Source: Microglena sp. YARC
Lineage: Eukaryota > Chlorophyta > Chlorophyceae > Chlamydomonadales > Chlamydomonadaceae
Direction of reading: 5' to 3'
Length of the DNA: 64,000 bases
NCBI GenBank assembly: GCA_022414725.1
Contig: CM039462.1
Location: 130,783,262 to 130,847,261, forward strand
Shown here: positions 25,918 to 35,516 of the stretch, piece by piece
Layout: the number at the start of each line of letters is the position of its first letter
Position numbering within the stretch: position 1 is the first letter of the stretch
Made by a program: the position numbers and the translations under genes
Notes under the pieces: generated by a model
Seen by the model: only the letters and a program-made list of their open reading frames with translations
What the model was told of the DNA's origin: nothing
Database searches by the model: none

Positions 25918-26368
25918 AGAAGGAGTCAAGGACCCCTATCTCAGTATTCTGAAGTCCATGTATAATCATGTTGTTTTCCAAGTTCGCCTACATGGGGACA
26001 TTGGATCCTCCTTTCCATCCCTTGTAGGAGTTAAACAAGGAGACCCCCTATCCCCACTCCTATTCGGTCTGTTCATTGATAGAATTGAATCGTTCCTCCA
26101 ATCCAAGCTCCCAAATGTAGGGGCTGAGCTTAGGGGAAAGATTCTGCAATTGTTACTTTATGCTGATGACCTAGCTATAATGGCAGAATCCCCGGCAGAT
26201 ATGCAAGCGATGCTTGACTGCCTGAGAGATTTCTGCGAGGCTACTAAGATGGCTGTGAATATCAAGAAAACTGAGATTGTCGTTTTCAACAAGCAATTCT
26301 GTGATGAGGCCCGTATGGATCCTGATTACAAATTTGTCTATGATATAGCACAAAAGATAACTTTGTAG
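25918..26368 (+). pseudogene. LINE-A reverse transcriptase, central part
   Basis: The frame shows hallmark LINE reverse transcriptase motifs: GVKQGDPLSPLLF (about 26030) and YADDLAIMAES with the catalytic YADD (about 26160). The N-terminal part (endonuclease, start of RT) is missing because the element is 5'-truncated. The frame is destroyed at 26303-26423 by a perfect inverted repeat and stops at 26366. Confidence 0.85.
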
Positions 26369-26423
26369 AAAGCTGTGCTATATCATAGACAAATTTGTAA
26401 TCAGGATCCATACGGGCCTCATC
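26303..26423. repeat. Perfect 50 bp inverted repeat inside LINE-A
   Basis: The arms 26303-26352 and 26374-26423 are exact reverse complements with a 21 bp spacer. The left arm is normal coding sequence (DEARMDPDYKFVYD); the right arm is its inverted copy. After the right arm coding resumes with LIYLGSLFVDG, a segment that normally follows in LINE RTs. Confidence 0.92.
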
Positions 26424-26885
26424 TACCTGGGATCCCTCTTTGTGGATGGTGACTCAAGCAATCGTGCAAAAGCTGCTTGTTCTAGGATGCTCGCGAAGGC
26501 CCAAAAGGCTCACCACATGCTCCGTAGGCGATGCCATACTATGGAGATATACAATATTGATATTCTCACCCACCTGTTTGATTCTCTTGTACAACCTATC
26601 CTGATTTTTGGCTGTGAGGTGTGGGCTCCTTCTATTCTGAACAACACACTTATCTCAAATGACCATGCTTGTGAGAAATGGCATAGAGGTATACTTAAAC
26701 AAATGTTGGGTGTTTGCCAATCTACTACATCTAATATTATCATGGAAGAGCTGGGTAGAACCCCGTTGTGTTTTGCTTGGCTTAAACAAGCTTTGCGCTT
26801 CTGGAACAAGACCATAGATAAAGAACCTGAGGGTCTCATTAGAATGGCTCTTGAGGAATCTTTTGATTCCAACACTGGCTGAGTT
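26424..26885 (+). pseudogene. LINE-A RT thumb and downstream region
   Basis: Starts at IYLGSLFVDG and includes LVQPILIFGCEVWAP and a GxC..ELGR.PL-type segment typical of the part downstream of the RT in LINE ORF2. The frame reaches a stop at 26880-26882, at the Copia insertion site. The target GAGTT is read through in a different frame on the far side. Confidence 0.75.
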
Positions 26886-27113
26886 TGTGAATGTAAGATT
26901 GTTACAACGGCATAGGCTCGATAGAGGAGAAGATACGATTAAGCGCAACAGGCGCAATCATATAGAATAGAGATGTGTACTGCAGGGTACTGCAGTCACG
27001 TGCAGGCCACAGCTAGTCGGTGGCCTGGCGGCAGGCAACGCGGTACCAGGAGGGAAAGGTACCGGTGTGCATTATGCCGAATCAGAGACTGATATATAAA
27101 TCAGTCAATAACA
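26886..27113 (-). repeat. Left (3') LTR, 228 bp
   Basis: Direct copy of 31666-31890. It differs by a few substitutions and about 3 bp of indels near its right end. Confidence 0.9.
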
Positions 27114-27117
27114 TCCC

Positions 27118-27762
27118 CCCCAATTCAAGGTATTCTTGAGCTCAAGAATTCCTGGAATTAACTGAGGGGCATAAGAAATTTAAAAAATATAAAAGCTAGG
27201 GAGACTTTGGGAATTTCTAGGAGCTGAAAGGGAGGAATCACTTTAGCAGGGGTCTTCAAAGAAAAGTCAGTCTCCTGGGGTAGCCGGCTAGGTAAGGGAC
27301 ACTGCAGGTAGGCTGCAGGCTAAGTAGCAGAAAGGCTGCTGAGAAGGTGCAAGGAAACTGCAGGTAAGCTGCAGGCTAGGTGGCAGAGAGGCTGCTAGGA
27401 GGGTATAAGGAAACTGCAGATAGGCTGCAGGCTAGGGCAGATATCTGCCATGGGGCTGGACTAAGTGCTGCAGAGGGCTGCAGATAGGCTGCAGGGAGAC
27501 TGCTGGGAAGCTGGGGACAGGAAAGCCCAGGCTTGGTTAAGGCAGGTGAAGATGTCCTTGGTTACGAGAAGTGGCATGATTCGAGACTAGAGGATTTGTC
27601 TTTTAGACATGATGTCTGGACTAGTCCCCCCATAATTTGGGTGAGCTACATTATGTAGGCCCTAAATTAAAACAAAGACATCAAGGAGAGACTAGAAGAA
27701 TTCTAAATTCAAAAGGGGTGCTGCCTGTGGAAGTACATGGGGCAGTACACTAGGCAGGTGGT
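27118..27762. other. Non-coding 3' interior of the Copia-like element
   Basis: Contains four to five degenerate repeats of about 75 bp around AGGCTGCAGGCTA and GGCTGCTGA (27290-27510). No reading frame is seen. It ends at the polypurine tract next to the LTR. Confidence 0.6.
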
Positions 27763-29268
27763 CTAAAAAATTCTAGAGTGTTCAAGTCTATCCAAAAGAT
27801 GAAGAGCAATGTAGGAAACTGAATTAAGTGTTTGGCTGGTTGGGGAAGCCATCAAGGTCAAGTTGCTGGCAGACCTGGGCAAGGAACTGGTCAATGACTT
27901 GGGAGCTAGTAGGGGGGGTAAGAATGTTGATAAATGTGAAGTCGCATGGGGGCTCCAGGTCATGCTGAGGTGGTTGACACATAGCAATTTGCCTCCAGGA
28001 TGTGCACAGCTCCTGGGGTCCATGATCATCTTAGGCCTGAATGAGAGTGTGTGAGCATGTGCATTGACCATGGCAGCTTGGAGACAAATGGCCCACTGTA
28101 GAGTGGGTCTGGCTGTGGTAGAAACAGTGGGGTAGGCTTGCACCATTTGCTGGAGTCTGCTGTTGTGCTTGATGATAGGGCTGCAGGCATCAGATGGCTC
28201 CTTGTGCATTGACCTGTGTGGGAACTGCTCTCTTTCAGAAGCCAGCAGGGTAGGTAACTTGCTGGTGAATGCTGTGATGAGCTTGGACAGTGGAGGCCTG
28301 GGCTTGATGTTGAAAGCTGGTGAGGCAGGCCTGCTGTTCAGGTGGTGTAGGGTGCATCCAAAACGTGTGAGACTAAGGGTGGAGTTGTTGGAGAAGTGGA
28401 TGTGGTTGACATTCTGATTAACTTCTCCCAGTGGTAGTCCAATGTCTGGTGACCTGTTGACCAGTATCCATTGGTCCCATGTAGTTGCTGTGGCTAGATC
28501 AGATGGCTTGAGTGGCCCATCTCCATCTATTGGACCATCATAGTCCTCATAGTTGGTCCTGATCTGGTCACTGAGGAGTTCCATCTCTGCTCTGGCTCGT
28601 TGCAGGCCCAGGTTGTCCAGCTGTTGTTGGAGGTCTGGAGTGGTTTCAGGAGGGTCATCTACTCCTAGTTCAGGGTCATCCTGGGGCTTGTGTACCTCTG
28701 GGTGAATGAGCTCTGGCATGTCATCACTGTCAGTATCATCAGAGTCTTCCAGATTGTCTGCATTGGAAGGGGAATGGTACTGGCAGATAGGGGGAGGATG
28801 GTCCTGGAGGTCTTGGTCTGCCTCCACATGAGTGGGTGTGTACTGCCCTGTCTCAGAATCAGTGTGGGGTGCAGATGGAGCAGAAGTAGAGGGGAAGTCC
28901 TGGAGGTCTTGATCTGCCTCCACATGAGTGGGTGTGTACTGCCCTGTCTCAGAATCAGTGTGGGGTGCAGATGGAGCAGAAGTAGAGGGGTGGCAGTCTT
29001 GATCAGCTCTACTGGGGGAGGTCTCATGAGTGGGTGGGTACTGCCCTGTCTCAGAGTCAGTGTGAGTTGATGGCGGCTTGGTAAACATCATGATGTAGGC
29101 AATGGTAGGGTCCATTGGGATAGAGGTATTACTGGCAGGGACTGGTGAAGTTTGGGTAAGGTAGAGTCCATGCCTTTTGGGGCATGAGAGGAGCAGTTTG
29201 GTACCAGATGGTCTTGGGATGGAGACGGGGCTTGAGTCTTGGACAGGTGAACTTGGAGGTCTGGGCAC
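27763..29268 (-). CDS. Unknown ORF of the Copia-like element
   Basis: A frame of up to 501 codons overlaps the end of the gag-protease frame in another phase (29088-29268). The region 28795-29070 encodes three repeats containing TDSETGQY.PTH, rich in Asp/Glu/Pro/Thr/Ser and probably disordered. The remainder shows no integrase HHCC or DDE and no RT motif. The start codon is uncertain; expression may need a frameshift from the upstream frame. It could be a decayed remnant of pol or a captured sequence. Confidence 0.5.
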   Translation of the reverse strand: MPRPPSSPVQDSSPVSIPRPSGTKLLLSCPKRHGLYLTQTSPVPASNTSIPMDPTIAYIMMFTKPPSTHTDSETGQYPPTHETSPSRADQDCHPSTSAPSAPHTDSETGQYTPTHVEADQDLQDFPSTSAPSAPHTDSETGQYTPTHVEADQDLQDHPPPICQYHSPSNADNLEDSDDTDSDDMPELIHPEVHKPQDDPELGVDDPPETTPDLQQQLDNLGLQRARAEMELLSDQIRTNYEDYDGPIDGDGPLKPSDLATATTWDQWILVNRSPDIGLPLGEVNQNVNHIHFSNNSTLSLTRFGCTLHHLNSRPASPAFNIKPRPPLSKLITAFTSKLPTLLASEREQFPHRSMHKEPSDACSPIIKHNSRLQQMVQAYPTVSTTARPTLQWAICLQAAMVNAHAHTLSFRPKMIMDPRSCAHPGGKLLCVNHLSMTWSPHATSHLSTFLPPLLAPKSLTSSLPRSASNLTLMASPTSQTLNSVSYIALHLLDRLEHSRIF

Positions 29269-30167
29269 AGGCTGGTGGCTGCATGAATGCTAATGATGTT
29301 GGTCATGTTGCAGTCAGCAAGAAGTACATTGTTCAGGATGATCAGAGTCCTGCCATGGCCCTTGATCTTGGCCTTTCCTATCTGCTTGCATAGGATAGGT
29401 GGAGAGTCCTGATCTGCCAGCTGCAGCCTAATAGGCTGTTGGAGGTCCTGAATGTCATGCAGATGGGAGATGTTACTTGTTGCATGAGAGTGTGCTGCAG
29501 TGTCTATGATCCATTCTGTCTGCAGTGCTGCCTGAAAAACTTCTCCATCTTCTATAGTGCATTCATCATCAGCACTTATTTGTCCAAAGAATGCTGTATC
29601 AGCCAGGGGGTCAGGTGGCAAGGCAAAAGAAACAGACTTGCCTCTGGTTGGTGTAGCAAAAGTCATGGGCTGGAGGTTGTCCTCATCCAGTGGCAGGGAC
29701 AGGAAGTTGTGTTGTTCACCCTCACTGTCAGAGGTGGAGGTGGACTGATCACCATCAGCAACATGTGCATGGCGTCCCTTGCTTGGGTACCTCCTTTGAC
29801 GTCCTCTGGCTGGACTGGTCTTCTTGGGGTCCTTCCTGTCATGATCCTTGTCATTCCTATCTCTAGGAGGTGACTTAGATCCATGGTCAGCTTCATCTGA
29901 GTCTGCTGGCCTGAAAGCCAGATTGGTGTCATCACTGATGCACTCTCTGGAGTTGTGGCCTATTCCCCCACAGTTCCAGCAGATCATCGACTTTTTGTCG
30001 AATTTCCTGTCTCTGAATGGGAGGTGCTTGCTGTTGTAAGGCCTCCTGTTCCTGTAGGCTGCAGCTGCCAGCTCTTGTTCTTCGGGAGATGGTGCAGGGT
30101 CTACTTGCTTCACTAAAAACCAGTTGAAGAGGGCTCTTTGGAGCATAGAAAAGGTGGTGATAACAGT
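29088..30167 (-). CDS. Copia-like gag C-terminus with zinc knuckle and protease-like motif
   Basis: Continues the gag frame interrupted at 30168-30555. It carries one CCHC knuckle (CWNCGGIGHNSREC, C-x2-C-x4-H-x4-C) near 29940-29985, a basic Arg/Lys/Asp-rich stretch, then WIIDTAAHSHAT near 29480-29525. The last lies where Copia proteases have WxxDSGA..H, but here the triad reads D-T-A, so catalytic competence is doubtful. The frame stops at 29088. Confidence 0.7.
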   Translation of the reverse strand, partial: TVITTFSMLQRALFNWFLVKQVDPAPSPEEQELAAAAYRNRRPYNSKHLPFRDRKFDKKSMICWNCGGIGHNSRECISDDTNLAFRPADSDEADHGSKSPPRDRNDKDHDRKDPKKTSPARGRQRRYPSKGRHAHVADGDQSTSTSDSEGEQHNFLSLPLDEDNLQPMTFATPTRGKSVSFALPPDPLADTAFFGQISADDECTIEDGEVFQAALQTEWIIDTAAHSHATSNISHLHDIQDLQQPIRLQLADQDSPPILCKQIGKAKIKGHGRTLIILNNVLLADCNMTNIISIHAATSLCPDLQVHLSKTQAPSPSQDHLVPNCSSHAPKGMDSTLPKLHQSLPVIPLSQWTLPLPTS

Positions 30168-30555
30168 AACCTTTATGAATGGAAATGGCACTAAGTCTTT
30201 TTGGAGCAACCTAGCCGACTATCTTTCTACTTGTAGAAGAGCAAGACAGGAAGCCCTGGACTGCTTAGTGGCACCGTAATTTATTATCCCTTTTTTTCTT
30301 CTTGTGACTTCTCATTTGTTAGCTTCTTACCTCCGCCACTGCAAGTGGTTGAGATCTGGGTCCTGCTCTAGGGGGTTTAATACCTACGCCACCAAAACGG
30401 TGGTTGGGAGTTTGGTTTGTTTGTCCTCGACACACCCCTGATGTAATGGTTTTTTTTGCTTTGTGGGTGCTTTTTCTTTTTGTTTAAAGCACAGAGTCTC
30501 ATACACCCTCGCGGTGTCAAGTAGACTTTAACATGTAATGTAATGTAATGTAATG
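30168..30555 (+). mobile_element. LINE-A 3' end fragment inserted in Copia gag
   Basis: Nearly identical to about 34045-34425: the last ~35 codons of the LINE ORF (NGNGTKSFWSNLADYLSTCR then the stop) plus the 3' UTR. It ends in (TAATG)n at 30536-30555. Orientation is opposite to the host element, and it splits the gag frame between ...NQFNPTT and the following coding part. I did not find a clear long target duplication. Confidence 0.85.
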
Positions 30556-31165
30556 TAGTAGGGTTGAACTGATTGATGTAGCCATCATATTCAGAGCGGG
30601 AGTTCAGTCCCTTGACAATGAGGTTCAGATAGTTGCTGATGGAGACGATGTGGAGATTTGCTATCTTGGGAATCTGGGAGTACAGGTCAGCTGCCCTGGA
30701 GAGGTGTGTCTGCAGGGATTCAGTAGGTGTCATACGTAATCCCATGATGGCAGCCAGGGTGGTATGTTCTAGCCTGCTACCATCCTCAGAGTACAGGGCA
30801 TCTAGGAACCTGAAAGCTCTAGTGGCCATATCTGTTTGGGCATGGATGGCCTGCTGGATCCCATCTGATACATGGTCTATGATGATCTTGAAGGCCTTGT
30901 TGTTCTTCCAGGTCGAGATCCTGTTGGGGACACCAATCCTAGGGGCAGCCGGTACAGCTGGGTCAGCAGCCGCAACAGGAGGGTAACTAATATCATCAGC
31001 AGGGTAACCATCAGAGTCATTAGGCTCGCCAGCGACGACCGCTTGTTGGCAGTCGAAAGCAACGGCAATGGTATCCCTATCTGATTTGAGGGCAAGGTGG
31101 ATATTCTGCCTGGCGCTGCGCCAGGTGTAGAGGTTGTTACCGGTGAATATTCTGGGAGGTTGCAT
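30556..31165 (-). CDS. Copia-like gag N-terminal part
   Basis: ATG at 31165, peptide beginning MQPPRIFTGNNLYTWRSARQ. It contains a gag-like helical region (AFRFLDALYSEDGSRLEHTT, then LRMTPTESLQTHLSRAADL) resembling the UBN2/retrotrans_gag type of Copia gag. The frame is cut after NQFNPTT by the LINE fragment, beyond which it reads LINE 3' UTR. Together with 29088-30167 it forms one broken gag-protease gene. Confidence 0.7.
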
Positions 31166-31665
31166 TGTGAGGTCTTCTGTGTAGGAGTCTTGGCGTTGTA
31201 GGTCGGAGTGTTGGGTAAGGGAGAGTTACGAGGGCGGGGCAGGGGAAGAGGGGAGGGAGTGTGTGTGGGAAGCGGCGATCCAAAGGGATCCAGCGGATTA
31301 CCGGAGGGTGAACGGTGCCAAGCGGCAATGTTCGACGACAGAAGCTTCTGTTAAGCTGGAGGCGTAGACAAATTGATCGTCTGAGATCAATACAGCACTG
31401 TGTGGGTCTCGGTGAGGGCGTCGTCCTATACTCACTTCATAGATTTCGGTGACTTGTGGTCGCTCTTGCTTGCTCCAGTCGTACGACGCAGTGGCAGATC
31501 CAAGGAGTCTTGGTAGGAAGCGGCAGGCGGAGCAGCGGGAAGTAGGATCCGCACAGGGAGTCCAGGGGCTTAGTTAAAACTCGGGCCTTCGACAAGTCAG
31601 AGGGGAACTGAATCCGAACGTGGAAATCAGCGGCTGTTCTTCGTCTAAAGATGGCGCACATAACC

Positions 31666-31890
31666 TGTGAATGTAAGATTGTTACAACGGCATAGGCTCG
31701 ATAGAGGAGAAGATACTATTAAGCGCAACAGGCGCAATCATATAGAATAGAGATGTGTACTGCAGGGTACTGCAGTCACGTGCAGGCCACAGCTAGTCAG
31801 TGGCCTGGCGGCAGGCAACGCGGTACCAGGAGGGAAAGGTACCGGTGTGCATTATGCCGACTCAGAGACTATATAAATCAGTCAATAACA
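31666..31890 (-). repeat. Right (5') LTR, 225 bp
   Basis: Direct repeat of 26886-27113. The sequence just inside (read on minus, GGTTATGTGCGCC) would be the primer-binding region; it does not match the usual initiator-Met half-tRNA site by eye. Confidence 0.9.
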
Positions 31891-31895
31891 GAGTT

Positions 31896-32296
31896 CATGA
31901 CTAACGTTGTGCTCTCCACAAGCTAGGATCCAGTAAAAACCTCAACATTTTGGAGGCTGTCGATGTCGAAGGTATTATGTCTGAAGTTTTTGAGTCATGG
32001 AGGTTTAAGTACCCAAGTGACACCAATGCAGTCAGAGACATACCTGATGAGAGAAGGGTTGGCTTTAAACGCCTCCGATACCAGAAATGGTTCGCAGCCA
32101 ACAGCAATGATGAGAATGGCTTGATTCCCTTTACATCTGCCTTACATAAGCAGGATCAGATTCGTTCTGTAGCACAGTTTAGAATGGGTTCCCATTGGCT
32201 GAACACAGAAAGAATGAGGGTGGTGGATAGAGCACACATCCCTCGTTCAATGAGACACTGTCAAATGTGTGGGTTCCAAAAACCTGAGGATGAAAT
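31896..32296 (+). pseudogene. LINE-A ORF2 segment between the two insertions
   Basis: The open frame from about 31914 reads KLGSSKNLNILEAVDVEGIM... and ends in CQMCGFQKPEDE at the second insertion. Joined across it to MHMFEC at 33909, this gives a C-x2-C-x9-H-x3-C knuckle. A frameshift near 31917 separates this frame from EFMTNVVLS just after the Copia insertion. Confidence 0.75.
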
Positions 32297-33897
32297 TGAA
32301 ATTGAAATTGAAATTGTTACATCCGTGTAGAACCGTTACTCACAGGACGTGAAGTTAAGGACAACATAGCGTAAGCCGGAGCTAGCTATAGTCACCGTAG
32401 GGCCATCTCAGTAAAAAGAATTACCACCGATGCCTGACCGGCAGGCACCGTAGCCACATCATGCCAGTGCAGCTTAATACGGGGGTTTTTCACCCCGGTT
32501 GGGAAGCACCGACACAATGCAGCTGGCAAGACAAAACCTGAGAGGGGGGACGGTCTGTGTGCTAGTCCCCGGGTATCGACCCGGGGTGTGCTTCCATAAA
32601 ACGTCTGCACTGTAAAATACTCTGAAAGCTAGTGATGGTGTGGGAGTGGACTGTGTCCGCCAGTTTGAGGGCACATGATCTCTGAAGTCCAAGAGTGGTC
32701 ATAGAAGTCAAAGAAGAGGTTGGAATAGTACCAGTTGTTCCAACGGTGATAACTTCATAGTGAACGAGGTATCCAGCCGATCTAAGGCCATTTACTAATT
32801 CAACATGCTGGGCGTGTTTAGTGATAAACTTAGTAGCATGGTTGGTATCAGAGCAGTATCCAAGCTCAAGAACCCAGAGTTCTTTATCAGACATACAGGT
32901 AGGAGAGTCTATGTCAGGTAGGACGGCAAGATCAGGTCTCATTCTCTTCCAGTCCGCTACAGTAATAGTGGAGGGGCGTAACCAGTCAGGGAGACGTTTG
33001 CCCAGGACCCCCCTGGGGAGGTCCTCTTCCTTGCCAGCGTCCATGATCATTCTGCGGGGTCCCAGGGCTCCGGTGCAAATGGCCTTGTGGATGAGTCGCA
33101 CTGCGGCGTCATGTCTCTTGATATAGAGCCCTTGAAAGTCCGGTGTGTGCAGCCCGCCAGGATGTGGCCCGCTCCGTCCTCACAGGTGTGGCAAATGGGG
33201 CATAGGGAGTTCGTGGGTGGGTGAGTGCTTGTAATATAAGGGAGTTTCCAGCGGAATGCAAGTTTTACGGTTCCACAGTCTACCCCAGCGGGCTTTAAGG
33301 ATGTGGAATTTAGTTTTATGTTGGATAAGGGTTGAGGTCCAAAATTTGTTATTTGCATGAGGAAGTTGGTGGGGAGTGTTATCAGCCCAGGTGGTTGCAT
33401 AAATCCCTTTAAGAGGGTGTTGGCCAAGGTGGCAGCTAGTGGGCAGGTTAGAGGTGATACCTTGTGTAAGGTTAGGTGCTAGGATGCGTGGGGGAATATC
33501 TCCCATGGGTGTGCGAGGAGGTTGAACTGTGGGCCAGTAGACATTGTGGCGGGGGATTTCCCCAGTGTTGTCAGTAAAATTGGTGGAGGCAGGGTGCTCA
33601 GCTGCCTTGAGTGCCAGAATGTCTGCCCTGTCATTTCCAAGGATACCTGTGTGGGAACGGACTTTACAAAGAGTGGTGTGTGAGCCATGCAGGATGCGTT
33701 GAATGAGGTGTTTTCGAATTGATTGCAGAAGTTCAGTATGAATGGAACGGGTTGTTGTGGTAGGGTCATGAATCATTTTTTTAATAAGTTGAAGAGAGCA
33801 GAGGCTGTCTGTATGGAGTGTAAGGGATTTGTCGTAGTCAATGTTGAGAAGGGCTTGGTGGATGGCTACCAGTTCTGCCCTGTTGTTAGTTTTGGTG
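32297..33897 (-). mobile_element. Second LINE family (LINE-B), 5'-truncated insertion
   Basis: Inserted into LINE-A with an 11 bp duplication GAGGATGAAAT (32286-32296 and 33898-33908). Read on minus it starts inside an RNase H domain and ends in a (TTTCAA)n tail at 32297-32316. The 3' UTR is 32297-32561. A second 3' end of the same family is at 37431-37650. The element is about 1.6 kb. Confidence 0.88.
32562..33897 (-). pseudogene. LINE-B RNase H and C-terminal region
   Basis: The truncated frame begins TNNRAELVAIHQALLNI (the E-containing RNase H motif) and LHTDSLCSLQLI (the D motif). It continues into VRSHTGILGNDRADILA (the HxGxxGNxxAD motif, 33600s). Next come CPICHTCEDGAGHILAGCTH, a Cys/His knuckle (about 33150-33210), and a C-terminal domain with RPDLAVLPDI (32560-33100). 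The three frames (33180-33776, 33047-33427, 32562-33101) imply at least two frameshifts. Confidence 0.8.
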
Positions 33898-33908
33898 GAG
33901 GATGAAAT

Positions 33909-34158
33909 GCATATGTTTGAGTGCCCTTTTTATAATGATATTCGCCTCCGCTACCAGAAGCTGTTTACAGATATTTATAGGCATGTCCATGAGGATACCG
34001 ACTTAACCGTATGGAATGTGGAATTCTGCGATTCCACATTCAGAACCTTTATGAATGGAAATGGCACTAAGACTTTCTGGAGCAACCTAGCCGACTATCT
34101 TTCTACTTGTAGAAGAGCAAGACAGGAAGCCCTGGACTGCTTAGTTGCACCGTAATTT
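33909..34158 (+). pseudogene. LINE-A C-terminus
   Basis: Resumes the LINE-A frame after the LINE-B insertion with MHMFECPFYNDIRLRYQKLF and ends ...CRRARQEALDCLVAP before TAA at 34156. It completes the Cys/His knuckle begun before the insertion. Confidence 0.8.
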
Positions 34159-34436
34159 ATTATCCCTTTTTTTCTTTTCTTCTTGTGACTTCTCATTTGT
34201 TAGCTTCTTACCTCCGCCACTGTAAGTGGTTGAGATCTGGGTCCGGCTCTGGGGGGTTTAATACCTACGCCACCAAAACGGTGGTTGGGAGCTTGGTTTG
34301 TTTGTCCTCGACACACCCCTGATGTAATGGGGTTTTTTGCTTTGTGGGTGCTTTTTCTTTTTGTTTAAAGCACAAAGTCTCATACACCCTCGCGGTGCCA
34401 AGTAGACTTTAACATGTTATGTAAGTATGTATGTAA

Positions 34437-35202
34437 GTGTCTGCAGCAGGTGGAGTTAACATGGGCAGTCTAATAATTAATACACACTAATGCACCTCAC
34501 TCCTGAGTACATAATTCAATCAGATGGATGTACACAATTATTATATTCCTAACTATCTATTGTTATATCTTGACACCAGGGGCTGCTGAGCTGCTCGCCT
34601 CCTTCGCTGTGTAATACGGGCATACGGTAATGCAATTGGCAATTTGGCATTGGACGTGAACCTAAGTCTCCATGGGTGCTTGTAGCTCCGACCAGATGAA
34701 CTGCCTGCTTCCTACGTGCTGCACCACCTTCCCCCTTGGGATTTGTGCTGGATACGTGGCACGCGCGCAGCCGGGATGCCCTGGGCTGAGTGGAACGAGG
34801 ACGGGGACGGGGGGCCTCCGCGTACTCGTACGCGCAGCTGTTCATTCCCTTACCAGTCGAAGGGATTCTACTGAACGTGGCTGACAGCAGGGGCTGGCTG
34901 AGAGTCTGGTTCTCGCTGGTACCGGAGCTGCTCAAATCAAAAACCAATGCACGCTGCACGGGAGGGTAGGAAGTCGAAAGACCAACTGAGTTCAAACCGA
35001 ATTTGGCGGCGGTTTCACACGTGGACCTCAAGTACACGTGTGCGATGTGCGTGTGTGATACAAAACGTGATGATGATGCCAGAGCATACTTCCAGGTTAC
35101 CAATCTCTCGGAACGAGAACCACCACCCCATCTATCGACTTATTCCTCGTTGCGAGACCCTTGTTCACATTCTAGAAAATTCCTGAGATATCTAGCAGCA
35201 TT
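34437..35202. other. Upstream region of the PNPOx-like gene
   Basis: Between the LINE-A 3' end and the ATG at 35203 I see no coding region, no repeat and no unambiguous core promoter. Any promoter and 5' UTR of the downstream gene should lie here. Confidence 0.5.
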
Positions 35203-35516
35203 ATGAGGTCCCTCATCAATCCCCAATTGTCTGCCCACCAGCCGAAGCAGATTGCACACACACGCGCGGCTACACGCGCGGCTACACGTGCGGCAGCGAG
35301 AGCTTCCAAGCCTTCCACCCCAACTGCGGATAGCTTCGCAAGTCTCGACGAGGGCCACTTCGTCAACTTTAAATTCCCCGAAGACTTGGGTGAGACCTCC
35401 GAGAAGGCGAGGCAAGCGGCCTTTGAGGAATTGACTGCCCGGGCACGCCAGACCATCCGCACCACTGGCCTGTACAGGGCGCCGCTATCGGGAGGCGTGG
35501 CGAATGCTACATTGAA
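35203..35516 (+). CDS. PNPOx-like gene, exon 1
   Basis: Starts at ATG 35203 (MRSLINPQLSAHQPKQIA) and has three short RAA(T) repeats at residues 22-34. The donor GTAAGG at 35517 leaves two bases (AA). The next exon supplies G to give ...ANATLK|FDLPEP. Without splicing the frame would end two codons later, which explains the apparent 105-residue ORF. Confidence 0.75.

Larger units (their letters stand above)
26886..31890 (-). mobile_element. Copia-like LTR retrotransposon, no IN/RT found
   Basis: Two direct LTRs (26886-27113 and 31666-31890) start with TG and end with CA. The element is flanked by the 5 bp duplication GAGTT (26881-26885 and 31891-31895). Orientation is minus: a purine-rich tract (TTGGGGGGGA read on minus) abuts the left, 3' LTR, and gag/protease read leftward from the right LTR. 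The LTRs differ at only a few positions, so insertion was recent. No integrase, RT or RNase H motif was found in the 4.5 kb interior, so it is probably non-autonomous. Confidence 0.88.
25918..34436 (+). mobile_element. LINE-type retrotransposon (LINE-A), 5'-truncated, with nested insertions
   Basis: After a (TA)n tract the sequence enters a non-LTR reverse transcriptase in mid-domain. Four coding pieces follow in order: 25918-26350, about 26424-26885, 31896-32296 and 33909-34158. They are separated by a foldback and by two younger insertions with target duplications. Removing the insertions restores the order RT - thumb region - C-terminal Cys/His knuckle - stop. The 3' UTR runs to about 34436. 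A 3' fragment of the same family lies at 30168-30555. This copy has frameshifts and is not functional. Confidence 0.85.
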
